Shown: positions 26,564-36,772, counted from the first letter of the stretch. The stretch is 54,272 bases of DNA from Pleurocapsa sp. CCALA 161 (GCF_003003995.1 NZ_PVWF01000022.1:1-54272); one strand, 5' to 3'. The notes: generated by a model from the sequence alone, not told the origin. A program made the numbers and translations.

Positions 26564-27067
26564 ATGCATATTCTGGAAACTTCTCGACTAACATTGCGGT
26601 ATATTACTTCCCGTGACGCCGAAGCTTTAATGACAATCTTAGGGGATGCAGAAGTAATGCGATTTTCGATTATTGGCATCCATAGTTCCAAACAAATTAA
26701 ACAGTTTATTGAACAGAGATTAATATCTTACTTAGAATATGGTTTTGGTTTATATGCCTTGGTACATAAACAAAATCAAGAACTAATCGGCTACTGTGGT
26801 TTTTTTATTCAATCTATTGAGCAGCAAAAAGAAGTTGAAGTAGGCTATCGTTTAGCTAAAAAATATTGGGGACAGGGACTGGCAACCGAAGCAGCTAAGG
26901 CGGTTGTGGAGTATGGACAGCAGAGATTTAACTTTCGGCGTTTTGTTTGTTTGATTGAAATAAAAAATAATCGTTCAATTCGTGTTGCTCAAAAACTAGG
27001 TATGAAACTAGAGAAAAAGATCATTTATCATGGCTTAAATGTCGCAATGTATAGCTTGGATTGTTAA
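26564..27067 (+). CDS. GNAT N-acetyltransferase, RimJ/RimL type
   Basis: A 167-residue acetyltransferase: the N-terminal LETSRLTLRYITSRDAEAL is typical of the RimL branch, and the acetyl-CoA site spans VEVGYRLAKKYWGQGLATEA (motif A, Q/RxxGxG/A). The late NNRSIRVAQKLGMKLE is the conserved motif B region. The acceptor may be a ribosomal protein N-terminus or a small amine; context gives no hint. It stands alone and ends 21 bases before the stop of the convergent DUF1622 gene. Confidence 0.85.
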   Translation: MHILETSRLTLRYITSRDAEALMTILGDAEVMRFSIIGIHSSKQIKQFIEQRLISYLEYGFGLYALVHKQNQELIGYCGFFIQSIEQQKEVEVGYRLAKKYWGQGLATEAAKAVVEYGQQRFNFRRFVCLIEIKNNRSIRVAQKLGMKLEKKIIYHGLNVAMYSLDC

Positions 27068-27087
27068 TCAGAGCGATCGCCTTTAGT

Positions 27088-27471
27088 TTAAGCAACGTTC
27101 TGATGTTTATTTAACCATAAGGATTGAATCTTAGATTCTTCAGCATTTTTATCAATTGCCTGTAACAAGAGATAATTTAAAATCGTCCGCAGAGCAATGA
27201 TTGCCGCTAGTTGACCAAGCTCGTTCCAAGATGGTGTAATCGTTGTCTTTAAGATACTTCCTCCTAGTAAGAAACTTAAGCCCAGAGAAAAACCATAACC
27301 TAATTCTAGGCGACTTCCTTGAAAGGCGATCGCTGAACTATAACTAGTAAAAATATGTTTGCTATAAATAATTAAAGCTTTAGCTATGCCAATAACGATG
27401 ACAAATAGTGCTAACAACTGACACAAACTAACTACCCAGTCATTAAGAGTGCTGACGATCTGGACAAACAT
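27088..27471 (-). CDS. DUF1622 membrane protein
   Basis: A 127-residue protein with three predicted membrane helices (about 13-34, 58-75 and 82-104). The Arg in FQGSRLELGYGFSLGLSFLLG and the overall pattern match the DUF1622 family of small bacterial membrane proteins. Function unknown. Its start lies 30 bases after the map stop on the same strand, so it is probably cotranscribed with map. Confidence 0.75.
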   Translation of the reverse strand: MFVQIVSTLNDWVVSLCQLLALFVIVIGIAKALIIYSKHIFTSYSSAIAFQGSRLELGYGFSLGLSFLLGGSILKTTITPSWNELGQLAAIIALRTILNYLLLQAIDKNAEESKIQSLWLNKHQNVA

Positions 27472-27501
27472 TGATTTTACCTTGCTACAAATCTTACCAA
27501 T

Positions 27502-28362
27502 CTAAACTAAATTGCGATCTGTGAGAATTTCATAGCCCTCTTTGGTGACTAAAACTGTATGTTCAAACTGTGCCGAGAGGTTATTATCTACCGTAACTAC
27601 CGTCCAGCGATCGCGTAACACTCTGGTATGCTTAGAACCTGCGTTGAGTATGGGTTCAATTGCTAGGGTCATTCCTTCTTGTAGCTTGACGTTGGGTATC
27701 CATTTCGTACGGTGGTTAAATACTGAAGGTGCTTCATGGAGATTCTTACCCACACCATGACCAGTATACTGTTCTACTACACTGTAACCATGAGCTTTTA
27801 CGTGGTCTTCTACTGCTCCAGCGATATCTAATAGATGATTACCTGCTTTTACCTGTTCAATCCCTTTATATAATGCTTCTTCAGCAACCTTAATTAATTT
27901 GGCAGCATCTGATGCTACTTTATCCCCAACGGCAATAGTAATACAAGAATCACCATGAAAGCCATCGCAATAAGCACCCGTGTCTACTTTTAATACATCC
28001 CCACGACGAAGTACTTTCTTAGCATTAGGAATACCATGTACTACCTCATTATTGACGCTAGCACAGATGGAAGCAGGAAAACCGTAATATCCTTTGAAAC
28101 TGGGTGTTGCGCCCATTTCTCGTATCCGCCGCTCGGCATATTCGTCTAGATCTGCGGTGGTCATGCCTGGCTTGGTTAGTGCCTCAATCTCTTTTAATAC
28201 TGTGGCAACAATTTTGCCAGAGCGACGCATCTTCTCTATTTCAGGTGCAGATTTAGTCTTGATGCCGCGAGGCTTGCGATTGAGTGAGGGCAGTCCATTT
28301 GCTGTGTCGGAGTCTGATTTATTTTTTGACTTGGGAAAGAGAAGATTGGTAAGTATGTTCAT
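27502..28362 (-). CDS. map: Methionine aminopeptidase, type I
   Basis: Removes the initiator Met from new proteins. All five metal ligands can be seen: two Asp in [14 protein letters not shown], His in [11 protein letters not shown], and Glu in AIEPILN and QFEHTVLV. The 286-residue protein has about 35 extra N-terminal residues ([20 protein letters not shown]), lacking the zinc-finger motif of type Ib enzymes, before the usual [17 protein letters not shown]. Some cyanobacterial Map isoforms have such a tail. DUF1622 follows closely. Confidence 0.94.
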   Translation of the reverse strand: MNILTNLLFPKSKNKSDSDTANGLPSLNRKPRGIKTKSAPEIEKMRRSGKIVATVLKEIEALTKPGMTTADLDEYAERRIREMGATPSFKGYYGFPASICASVNNEVVHGIPNAKKVLRRGDVLKVDTGAYCDGFHGDSCITIAVGDKVASDAAKLIKVAEEALYKGIEQVKAGNHLLDIAGAVEDHVKAHGYSVVEQYTGHGVGKNLHEAPSVFNHRTKWIPNVKLQEGMTLAIEPILNAGSKHTRVLRDRWTVVTVDNNLSAQFEHTVLVTKEGYEILTDRNLV

Positions 28363-28392
28363 TAAAGATGTTTAATCTGACTGAGATTGCTG

Positions 28393-28527
28393 TTAAATTT
28401 CTTGCACGATCAAAGGTTGAATGCCTTTATAATTATAGCCTTGTGCTACACCACCAGAGTGTTGAGGAAATTCGCTGCCAACCGTTGTTGAGCAAAGTTT
28501 TAGCCAGCAAGGATTTGCAGTATTCAT
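28393..28527 (-). CDS. Small ORF overlapping the higA stop codon
   Basis: A 44-codon frame (MNTANPCWLKLCSTTVG..., ending GYNYKGIQPLIVQEI) whose ATG overlaps the higA stop as ATGA, the usual signature of translational coupling. The sequence is protein-like but matches no family I know. It could be a real small protein or a remnant of the gene that once followed higA. Low confidence. Confidence 0.35.
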   Translation of the reverse strand: MNTANPCWLKLCSTTVGSEFPQHSGGVAQGYNYKGIQPLIVQEI

Positions 28528-28832
28528 CTTTCTTCATTTACCAAGACAGCTACTTCCTGATTCAGGCGCTCCCCTACTTCATCATTAGCTACATCTAAAT
28601 CGTAATCCATTTGTAATCCCAGCCAAAATCGTGGCGACATATTAAAATAACGTGCTAGGCGAAGAGCTGTATCTGCTGTAACTCGCCGCTTAGCGTGAAC
28701 GATTTCGTTAATACGCCGTGCTGGAACTCGTAGAGCTAGAGCGATTTGATTTTGACTAAGATTCATTGGTTTTAGAAATTCTTCTAAAAGAATCTCACCA
28801 GGATGAACTGGCATTAGCTTGTTTTTATTCAT
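28524..28832 (-). CDS. higA: HigA-family antitoxin
   Basis: A 102-residue HTH (XRE) protein with the HigA/VapI start PVHPGEILLEEFLKPMNLSQ, a helix-turn-helix at about 22-45 (QNQIALALRVPARRINEIVH), and the family box LARYFNMSPRFWLGLQ. HigA binds and neutralises HigB and represses its operon. The ribosome site GAGGTAGAAG is clear. The toxin gene just upstream is truncated, so this is an orphan antitoxin that may survive as a repressor or an anti-toxin shield. Confidence 0.9.
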   Translation of the reverse strand: MNKNKLMPVHPGEILLEEFLKPMNLSQNQIALALRVPARRINEIVHAKRRVTADTALRLARYFNMSPRFWLGLQMDYDLDVANDEVGERLNQEVAVLVNEER

Positions 28833-28841
28833 TCTTCTACC

Positions 28842-28949
28842 TCAATGATAATCAACGATCTCTACGTCTGAAGCTTCGCCGTCTTGCCATTTAAAGCAAA
28901 TCCGCCATCGATCGTTAACTCGAATACTGTATTGGCCTTTTTTTTGAAT
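28842..28949 (-). pseudogene. higB toxin remnant (C-terminal 35 codons)
   Basis: The minus strand reads GQYSIRVNDRWRICFKWQDG, then EASDVEIVDYH and a stop, 9 bases before higA. This is the end of HigB, a ribosome-dependent RelE-family mRNA interferase normally about 92 residues long. The 5' two-thirds are missing. The fragment begins directly after the stop codon of the glycosyltransferase gene, in the same frame, after an A8 tract, which suggests a deletion that joined the two genes. Confidence 0.85.
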
Positions 28950-29879
28950 TCACTTACGCTCATTATAAGCAGCGTAGACCCCTTGGACGTTATACCAGTT
29001 AAGAAAGATCCTCGCTACTTGTTCGGCTAATTGAGGTTTACCTTGTTTAATTAACCAGCTTAATACTGGTTGTAAAGTACGTTCATTGAGCGTACCACCG
29101 ATAGATAATATACCCCAAAGAAGACGATGTAAAACTGTCATTTGGATCATCATTTTGACATCAAGGGTGGGATGTTTGTTGTAGAAGATTACTCCCATTT
29201 TTCCTCTTTGGATTTCTTGGTCGATCATCTTGGGAATCTGCTCTAAACTAAAGGCAGGATGCCAATGATATCCAACCGCTTGGGGACATTTAATTAGTTT
29301 TAAATCGAGTTTTTTTAGCCGTACTCCTAACTCTAAATCTTCCCAGCCATAAAGTTGAAAACCTGTATCAAATAATCCTACTTGTTCTAACCATTTACGT
29401 GAGATAGCAACATTACCAGTCGCAAAGTAAGCTGCGGAAAAATCTGTGATTTTATAAGGCTCAGAAGTTGGATTGTCGAAGTTATTGGTATTAATTACTG
29501 CCCCATAAGTAAACAGGCGATCGCTGTTTAAATCTTGTTTTCCTTGAAGCAAAGCATCGGCATGAGATTGCAGAAAAGTTGCGGTAACCACTAAATCGCT
29601 ATCGATAAAAATTATGGTATCACCAACGGCATTTTCTACCCCTAAATTTCTGGCTGCAGCAGCACCTTGATGATTCTGTTCAATAACTTTTACATGAGGC
29701 AAATTAGCCTGGTTTTCTGCTACCCAAATGACTGTGCGATCGCTTGAACCATCATCCACCAAAATGACTTCATAACCTTTAATTTTACTATCAGTTAATT
29801 CCTGTTTTTCTAGAGCAACAAGACATTTTTGCAGTATTGGTAACCGATTGTAGGTAGGAATGATGACACTAATATACAT
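28950..29879 (-). CDS. Family 2 glycosyltransferase
   Basis: From ATG 29879 (MYISVIIPTYNR; the frame is open 7 codons further) the 309-residue protein has the GT-A fold motifs: VIIPTYNRLPIL, VDDGSSDRT (UDP-sugar binding), the metal-binding FIDSDL, and the late GWEDLELGVRLKKL acceptor motif. A C-terminal domain of about 100 residues resembles that of family 2 enzymes of polysaccharide or glycolipid synthesis. No membrane helix is seen. It is a single gene, without other cell-wall genes near. Its stop codon abuts a higB remnant, and its own C-terminus may have been altered at that junction. Confidence 0.85.
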   Translation of the reverse strand: MYISVIIPTYNRLPILQKCLVALEKQELTDSKIKGYEVILVDDGSSDRTVIWVAENQANLPHVKVIEQNHQGAAAARNLGVENAVGDTIIFIDSDLVVTATFLQSHADALLQGKQDLNSDRLFTYGAVINTNNFDNPTSEPYKITDFSAAYFATGNVAISRKWLEQVGLFDTGFQLYGWEDLELGVRLKKLDLKLIKCPQAVGYHWHPAFSLEQIPKMIDQEIQRGKMGVIFYNKHPTLDVKMMIQMTVLHRLLWGILSIGGTLNERTLQPVLSWLIKQGKPQLAEQVARIFLNWYNVQGVYAAYNERK

Positions 29880-29950
29880 TTGAACAAAAGCTAAAAGCAA
29901 AAGACAGTATAACCATAGATGCTCTGCTTTTAATCAGCAATGACAATTCC

Positions 29951-30766
29951 TTAAACACGATTCATTTTTTCCAGCAAAACCTCAATTATTGGCGCGTCGT
30001 CACTACTAGGATTAAGTTTAAGATAGTATTCTAGGTCAAGAATTGCTTCAGACCAACGATTGAGTTGATAATATAGTAAACCGCGATCGCGAATTTCGGC
30101 TGTCTTTTCGGGATTTATTTTGAGAATGGCGCTCATCGTTGATAAAGCCTTGTCTATTTCTCGGCGATGAAGATAGATCAATTTGAGATTATTGAGCATT
30201 CTCGCTAAGATCTCTTTATTACTAACAGGCGCTAACCAAGCAGGATCGAGCTTAAACTTTTGGGGATAAGCTTCATTTAATCTTTGCTGACAGTCGGCTT
30301 CAAACAGAATTTCACCACGATTATAAGGATCGACAAAAATGCCCGCATGTTCAAATTCGGGGCGAATTAAAAAGTGTCCTGGTAAACCTACTCCCTGCAT
30401 GGGAAAGTTTAAACGTTCAGCGATCGCTAAATAAACTATCGATAGGCTAATGGGAATTCCTAGTTTACGGTCGAGTACTAGATGCAAGAAGCTATTATCA
30501 GGATCGTAATAGTTTTTTTGATTTCCTTTTAAGCCCAAGGTATCGAATAAATATCGACTAATCGTTTGAATGACTTTTAAAGGATAACGTTCAATGGGAA
30601 GCCGTGCTTCAATTTCGGCAGCAATAGTATCTAAAGCTGCTAAATATACTTGAGGCTCTAAATCAGGGTATTCTGCTTGAGCCAAATATAGAGACGCTTT
30701 AGCTAAATCTATCTCTGGCTGGTTTAATTCCTGATAGAAATTATGCCATTGTAATTGGTTATCCAT
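29951..30766 (-). CDS. SirB1-family transglutaminase-like/TPR protein
   Basis: A 271-residue protein of the SirB1 family. Residues about 75-150 hold the transglutaminase-like core (LHLVLDRKLGIPISLSIVYL, GVGLPGHFLIR, ADCQQRLNEAY); the usual catalytic Cys is not seen, Ser standing in its place (ISLSIV), as is common in this family. Two TPR units end the protein (NPEKTAEIRDRGLLYYQLN and a following helix pair). Function is unknown; roles in protein binding or proteolysis are guesses. It is a single gene 50 bases downstream of tex-side repeats on the same strand. Confidence 0.82.
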   Translation of the reverse strand: MDNQLQWHNFYQELNQPEIDLAKASLYLAQAEYPDLEPQVYLAALDTIAAEIEARLPIERYPLKVIQTISRYLFDTLGLKGNQKNYYDPDNSFLHLVLDRKLGIPISLSIVYLAIAERLNFPMQGVGLPGHFLIRPEFEHAGIFVDPYNRGEILFEADCQQRLNEAYPQKFKLDPAWLAPVSNKEILARMLNNLKLIYLHRREIDKALSTMSAILKINPEKTAEIRDRGLLYYQLNRWSEAILDLEYYLKLNPSSDDAPIIEVLLEKMNRV

Positions 30767-30863
30767 CGGGGTAATAAATAGTTTCTATATTCCGCTCTAG
30801 TCATCATAGTATTTTTTCCGTAAATATACCGAGTAGCAATTAACAATTATTGCCTCACAAAAA

Positions 30864-30905
30864 TGTCCAGCAGGATATCCGAAGAGGTATACTTTAGCGC
30901 AATGT
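30864..30905. repeat. Left arm of a long inverted repeat flanking tex
   Basis: Begins TGTCCAGCAGGATATCC and ends TACTTTAGCGCAATGT. The reverse complement occurs at 33163-33208 with one extra 4-base block and few differences. It lies 18 bases after the tex stop codon. Confidence 0.85.
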
Positions 30906-30923
30906 GACTTTCCCGTAGCGTTA

Positions 30924-33077
30924 CTAGGCTTGCTTAATCGACAAACCAACCCGCTTTAATTTCTCATTGACTTCTAATACTCTAACTTTAATCACCTGAC
31001 CAACTTTTACTACTTCATTGGGATCGCTAACAAAGCGATCGCACAGTTGAGAAATATGTACCAAACCATCTTGATGTACTCCCACATCAACAAATGCTCC
31101 AAAGTTAACTACATTGGTCACAACGCCTTCTAACACCATTCCTACCCGTAAATCACTAATTTCGGCAATATCTGCTTGAAAAGTGGCGTATTGAAATTGC
31201 TCTCTGGGATCTCGTCCTGGCTTTTTCAATTCGGCGATCGCATCTCGTAGAGTAGGCAAACCCACACTGTCCGTAACAAATTCTTGGAGATCGAGGCTGT
31301 TTAGGCGATCGCTAGCTTGGGTAAGACGATCTAAAGATACCCCCAGGGTATCGGCTATTTGCTCAATTACAGGATAACTTTCAGGATGGACGGCTGTATT
31401 ATCCAAGGGATTATTACCGTTACGAATGCGGAGAAAGCCCGCAGCTTGTTCATAAGTTTTTTTGCCCAATTTGGTTACTTTCAGCAGTTCCTGACGATTA
31501 TTAAAAGCTCCATTATGATTACGATATTCGACAATATTGTTAGCAATCGTTCGGGAAATTCCTGATACAAAAGTCAGCAATTCTTTGGATGCTGTATTGA
31601 GATCTACCCCTACATAATTCACGCAGCTTTCTACAGTTGCTTCTAACTTTTGTTTGAGCAGCTTTTGATCTACATCATGTTGATACTGCCCCACTCCAAT
31701 AGATTTGGGATCTATTTTGACTAATTCAGCTAAGGGATCTTGTAATCTTCGACCAATACTAACTGCACCCCTGACAGTTAGATCGAGATCGGGAAATTCT
31801 TCTCTTGCCACATCACTAGCAGAATAGATCGATGCGCCAGATTCATTAACAATTACTTTGATTGGTTGTGATTTGATTTCCCGCAAAACTTCCCCAACAA
31901 ACTGATCTGTTTCTCGCGAGGCTGTACCGTTGCCGATCGCAATTAATTCAATCTGATATTGACTAATTAAATCCTTAATCGTTTGCGCCGCCTGTTTTCT
32001 TTTACCTTCTCCCGTATGGGGAAAAATGGCTTGATATTGCAAAAACTTACCTGTATCTGACAACACCACCACCTTACACCCTGTACGAAAGCCTGGGTCG
32101 ATCGCCAGAGTCGGTTTTCTGCCCGCAGGAGATGTTAACAGCAGGTTACGGAGATTAGCTTCAAAGGTTTGAATTGATTCTAAGTCGGCATACTTTTGGC
32201 GATCGCTTCTTACTTCTCGAATTAACGAAGGTTTTAACAAACGATTAAATGCATCTTTGAGCATTGTTTGGTAAAATCTTTTTATACTCGGACTTTGTGT
32301 GCAAATTTCTTTTCTTTCTAAATAAGACAGCACCTCAGCCTCATCAAAGGTAATATCGACAGTCAAAATCCCTTCAGATTCACCCCGATACAGAGCCAAG
32401 ACATTATGAGGGGGAATCTTGCTGACGCCATAGCTATAGTTGCGATACATTTCATATTTGGTAGTCCCTTCAGGATAATCGCCTTTAATTTGCGAGGTAA
32501 ATAGCCCCTTTTGAAAGAGATATTCGCGCAAATAAGCTCGAAAATCCGCATGATCGGCTACCTGCTCGGCTAAGATATCTGCTGCTCCTGCTAAAACCTG
32601 TTCTGCTGTCTCTAATTCTTGTTCTGCCGATATATACTTGCTTGCTTCGGCATCTAAAGATATTTGGGATACTTGAGGCTTATTATTGAGAGCAATCCAG
32701 TCTGCCAGAGGTTCTAATCCTCTTTCCTTAGCAATAGTAGCCCTGGTGCGTCGCTTAGGCTTATAGGGCAGATACAGATCCTCTAATTCCGTGCGATTGA
32801 AACATACTGCTATTTTTGCCTTGAGTTCGATGGTTAATTTGCCTTGAGACTCAATCTCCTCAATTACTTTTACTTTACGCTTAATTAGCTCATCCAGATA
32901 GGTATATCGTTCAAAAATATTCCTTAGCTCTACTTCGTCCAGTGAACCAGTTTGTTCCTTACGATAGCGGGCAATAAATGGTACTGTCCCCCCTTCAAGC
33001 CAGAGGTCTAGAGCATTATTAATGTTGCGGGGAGATAAAGCAAACTCTTGAGCGATCAGTTGTCGAATGTCAGTCAT
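30924..33077 (-). CDS. tex: Tex-family RNA-binding transcription accessory protein
   Basis: The 717-residue protein has the full Tex layout: an N-terminal helical bundle (PRNINNALDLWLEGGTVPFI, ARYRKEQTG), a YqgF/RNase H-like core (LAIDPGFRTGCKVVVLSDTG), tandem helix-hairpin-helix motifs (ELLTFVSGISRTIANNIVEY), and a C-terminal S1 domain (VGMVLEGVVTNVVNFGAFVD). Tex binds nucleic acids and influences transcription or RNA stability. It is monocistronic. The two arms of a long inverted repeat flank the gene almost exactly. Confidence 0.94.
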   Translation of the reverse strand: MTDIRQLIAQEFALSPRNINNALDLWLEGGTVPFIARYRKEQTGSLDEVELRNIFERYTYLDELIKRKVKVIEEIESQGKLTIELKAKIAVCFNRTELEDLYLPYKPKRRTRATIAKERGLEPLADWIALNNKPQVSQISLDAEASKYISAEQELETAEQVLAGAADILAEQVADHADFRAYLREYLFQKGLFTSQIKGDYPEGTTKYEMYRNYSYGVSKIPPHNVLALYRGESEGILTVDITFDEAEVLSYLERKEICTQSPSIKRFYQTMLKDAFNRLLKPSLIREVRSDRQKYADLESIQTFEANLRNLLLTSPAGRKPTLAIDPGFRTGCKVVVLSDTGKFLQYQAIFPHTGEGKRKQAAQTIKDLISQYQIELIAIGNGTASRETDQFVGEVLREIKSQPIKVIVNESGASIYSASDVAREEFPDLDLTVRGAVSIGRRLQDPLAELVKIDPKSIGVGQYQHDVDQKLLKQKLEATVESCVNYVGVDLNTASKELLTFVSGISRTIANNIVEYRNHNGAFNNRQELLKVTKLGKKTYEQAAGFLRIRNGNNPLDNTAVHPESYPVIEQIADTLGVSLDRLTQASDRLNSLDLQEFVTDSVGLPTLRDAIAELKKPGRDPREQFQYATFQADIAEISDLRVGMVLEGVVTNVVNFGAFVDVGVHQDGLVHISQLCDRFVSDPNEVVKVGQVIKVRVLEVNEKLKRVGLSIKQA

Positions 33078-33162
33078 AAAAGATTAGAATACATCGCACG
33101 AAACAAGTTTGATTATATATATTTCTCCTCTAAGAGTGGGGAATATCTGGAAGTCAGAAGTA

Positions 33163-33208
33163 ACATTGCGCTAAAGTATACACCTTCGGACGGATATCCT
33201 GCTGGACA
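33163..33208. repeat. Right arm of the inverted repeat flanking tex
   Basis: Begins ACATTGCGCTAAAGTATAC and ends GGATATCCTGCTGGACA, the reverse complement of 30864-30905 apart from an added GTCC-type block and small changes. It lies about 86 bases before the tex start. Confidence 0.85.
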
Positions 33209-33233
33209 AGAAGAGCATAATACAAGACCAAAG

Positions 33234-33268
33234 TTTAGGTAAGGTAGGCATTGCCTACTCTACCTAAA
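33234..33268. repeat. GGTAGGCA/TGCCTACC palindrome
   Basis: Arms TTTAGGTAAGGTAGGCA and TGCCTACTCTACCTAAA pair with two mismatches. There is no T run after it. Palindromes with GGTAGGCA-TGCCTACC cores are frequent in cyanobacterial intergenic DNA. The 408-base gap also contains a heptad repeat, annotated separately; I see no gene. Confidence 0.6.
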
Positions 33269-33333
33269 AAGCAACTATAGTCATTTTAATTAATTTCCCT
33301 ATGGTTACTTTGTATTAATGATGATGGTGAATT

Positions 33334-33361
33334 TTACTTGTTACTTGTTACTTGCTACTTC
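33334..33361. repeat. Heptanucleotide tandem repeat (TTACTTG)
   Basis: Three exact copies of TTACTTG followed by a degenerate CTACTTC. This is of the short tandemly repeated heptanucleotide type known from cyanobacteria; a longer relative lies at 42330. Confidence 0.7.
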
Positions 33362-33485
33362 GTTATAAGATCCACTGGTTGCTATTTGAAATGACTATAT
33401 ATTATATCCAAGGGAAAAACGATGTCGAGCGAGAATGTCACTGAGTGAGGTGATGACCAGATTAGACCTAAGTATTAAACGTGAA

Positions 33486-34805
<1,320 letters not shown>

Positions 34806-34923
34806 TTAGGATATCTCGTTTCCGTTTTTTTTGGCTGATTAATAGGAATTGCTGCCTACCCAATCAAGAAATATCAATGTTTAATGATAGATGATAAATA
34901 TTTTCACCCCATAGACTCAGATT

Positions 34924-35520
34924 ATGTCCGCAGGGTCATTCAAACAAGATGGTTTAAACTGGCGCATCAATTTAATTAAGCAAAGGTTTGGTGAATGGAT
35001 GGAATATCAAACCTCTCAATTAAATCCTAATTGGGACTTAGAATCTTTTCAATCGACGCTACTATGGCAAATTATCAAATTTTGCCTCTGGTCAATGATC
35101 GCCGTCTTGCTGGTTTGGATTACGTGGCAACTGTGGTTATTATTGCGTGTCTATTGGAAGCGCTGGCAAAAAACAAACGATCGCCATCCAGTAATTATCC
35201 CGACTCATACAACTCAACTATCCGCAGCAGATTGGGTAGAGCGATCGCAATCTGCCAGAATAGACGGCAACTATCGTCAGGCAATCTTTTGTCTTTATCA
35301 GGCAATGTTAGAGCGATTGAACGAACGGGGAATAGTTCCCACTCAGTTAAGTCTCACGGATGAAGAATATCGGCGATCGCTCTTGAAAATTCCTGTTGCT
35401 CCTTTGAATCCCTACGAATTATTATTATCAACTCACCAAAGACTCTGTTTTAGCCAAGCAGAAGCAGATCGCGCTTTATTTGAAGAGTGTCAGCAAGCTT
35501 ACCAACAAATTGAGAATTAG
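34924..35520 (+). CDS. DUF4129-domain membrane protein
   Basis: A 198-residue protein with one membrane helix at about 52-76 (IIKFCLWSMIAVLLVWITWQLWLLL is the region; TM core WSMIAVLLVWITW) and a cytosolic DUF4129-like C-terminus (ARIDGNYRQAIFCLYQAMLE, with LSLTDEEYRRSLL). This domain usually belongs to the MoxR-DUF58-DUF4129 cluster, thought to act in the cell envelope with a AAA+ ATPase. The next gene begins 13 bases after its stop. Confidence 0.8.
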   Translation: MSAGSFKQDGLNWRINLIKQRFGEWMEYQTSQLNPNWDLESFQSTLLWQIIKFCLWSMIAVLLVWITWQLWLLLRVYWKRWQKTNDRHPVIIPTHTTQLSAADWVERSQSARIDGNYRQAIFCLYQAMLERLNERGIVPTQLSLTDEEYRRSLLKIPVAPLNPYELLLSTHQRLCFSQAEADRALFEECQQAYQQIEN

Positions 35521-35533
35521 TAGTCAAACAGTC

Positions 35534-36658
35534 ATGCCAAATTTTCGTCAACGCAAATGGTTATGGATAGGAATTGCGATCGCGGTAATTATTATTTTAA
35601 CTTTAGTTGCTGCACCTAATAGTAGTGGTCGCAAAAACGACAGTGGTTCGACTTATGGGAGGGGTCCTGATGGTTATGGCGCTTGGTATGAATATATGAC
35701 CAAAAAAGAAATTCCCATTGAGCGTTGGCGTAAACCTTTTGCGCAGTTAATTGAAGAGAATGTTCAAGATGCTACCTATCTCAAGATTTTGAGCAAGAGC
35801 GATTATTTATTAGGTTTTATCGACGTATCTTCAATGGAATTAGACTGGATCAGTCAAGGGAATACTCTAGTCGTGATCGGTAAGTATGAAGCGGTTACGG
35901 CTGCACCCTTTATCAGTTCAATTCCCTATCGCCAGGAAACTTTATCGAATAATCAAATTAAAATAGCCACTACTCGTCGTTTCCAACAGGGGAATCAAGA
36001 CCAAAGTATTCTCCAAGATCGTTATGGTGCAGTAGTTTGGCAAGAAACAATCGGCAAAGGAAAAATTATTTACTGTACGACTCCCTATTTAGCTGCTAAC
36101 GCTTATCAAGACAATCTCGACAATTATCAATTTTTGGCAGATTTAGTTGATGATCATCAAGCTATCTGGGTAGATGAATATATTCATGGTTATAAAGACA
36201 AAGAAACCATTGCTGAAGAACAACAGACTGATATTCTCAGTTATTTGGCTCAAACTCCTTGGTTTTTCTTTTTGATTCAAACAGTCTTGATCGGCATAGT
36301 TGCTGCTATAAGTGCCTTTCGCCGTTTTGGACTGCCCAATAACTCTAAAATGGCGATCGCCGATAATAGTACTGCCTATATTGATGCTTTAGCAGGAGTC
36401 TTAGAGAAAGCCAATAGTACTGATTTTGTCGTAGAAGCGATCACCAAAGATGAACAGCGCAAGTTGCAACAAGCTTTAGGGTTGGGTAAGTCTTTAGTAG
36501 ACGAGGAAACTTTACTAGCAGCCTATAAACAGCAGCGAGGAGAAACAGAAGTAGATTTAAGTCAGTTATTACGGGTTAGTGATGCTAGTAAAAAAATTAG
36601 TGATGCTCAATTGATTACCTGGATTCAAAAGTGGCAGAAATTAAATCAAAGTAATTAA
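35534..36658 (+). CDS. DUF4350-domain membrane protein
   Basis: I choose ATG 35534 (MPNFRQRKWLWIG), which places a membrane helix at 10-28; the frame is open to 35480 inside the previous gene. The lumen/periplasm-facing part has the DUF4350 pattern GRGPDGYGAWYEYMTKKEI and FPxx-type loops, with GKGKIIYCTTPYLAANAYQD; a second helix lies near residue 240 (PWFFFLIQTVLIGIVAAIS). DUF4129-DUF4350 pairs normally precede a MoxR ATPase gene and a DUF58 gene; neither follows here. Function unknown. Confidence 0.82.
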   Translation: MPNFRQRKWLWIGIAIAVIIILTLVAAPNSSGRKNDSGSTYGRGPDGYGAWYEYMTKKEIPIERWRKPFAQLIEENVQDATYLKILSKSDYLLGFIDVSSMELDWISQGNTLVVIGKYEAVTAAPFISSIPYRQETLSNNQIKIATTRRFQQGNQDQSILQDRYGAVVWQETIGKGKIIYCTTPYLAANAYQDNLDNYQFLADLVDDHQAIWVDEYIHGYKDKETIAEEQQTDILSYLAQTPWFFFLIQTVLIGIVAAISAFRRFGLPNNSKMAIADNSTAYIDALAGVLEKANSTDFVVEAITKDEQRKLQQALGLGKSLVDEETLLAAYKQQRGETEVDLSQLLRVSDASKKISDAQLITWIQKWQKLNQSN

Positions 36659-36661
36659 GCT

Positions 36662-36772
36662 TTAAGCTTGCTGCCATAGCGCACGTATCTCATTATCAGC
36701 AATACATTTTGCCACATTCTCTATTTGCTCAGGAGATATTTCGTCTTTGGTTGCCCTAAATACTCTTTTAGG
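36662..36772 (-). pseudogene. Possible C-terminal gene remnant, unidentified
   Basis: The minus strand reads PKRVFRATKDEISPEQIENV, then AKCIADNEIRALWQQA and a stop, with a stop just upstream and no start codon. It looks like the tail of a helical protein that has lost its front. The stop lies 3 bases from the end of the DUF4350 gene. A second open frame continues upstream to about 36890 and might be the frameshifted front. I do not recognise the family. Confidence 0.3.

Noticed and set aside
28368-28598. Plus-strand ORF of 76 codons between map and higA
   Set aside because: No ribosome site or domain; it is antisense to higA and to the small coupled ORF, which fits better.
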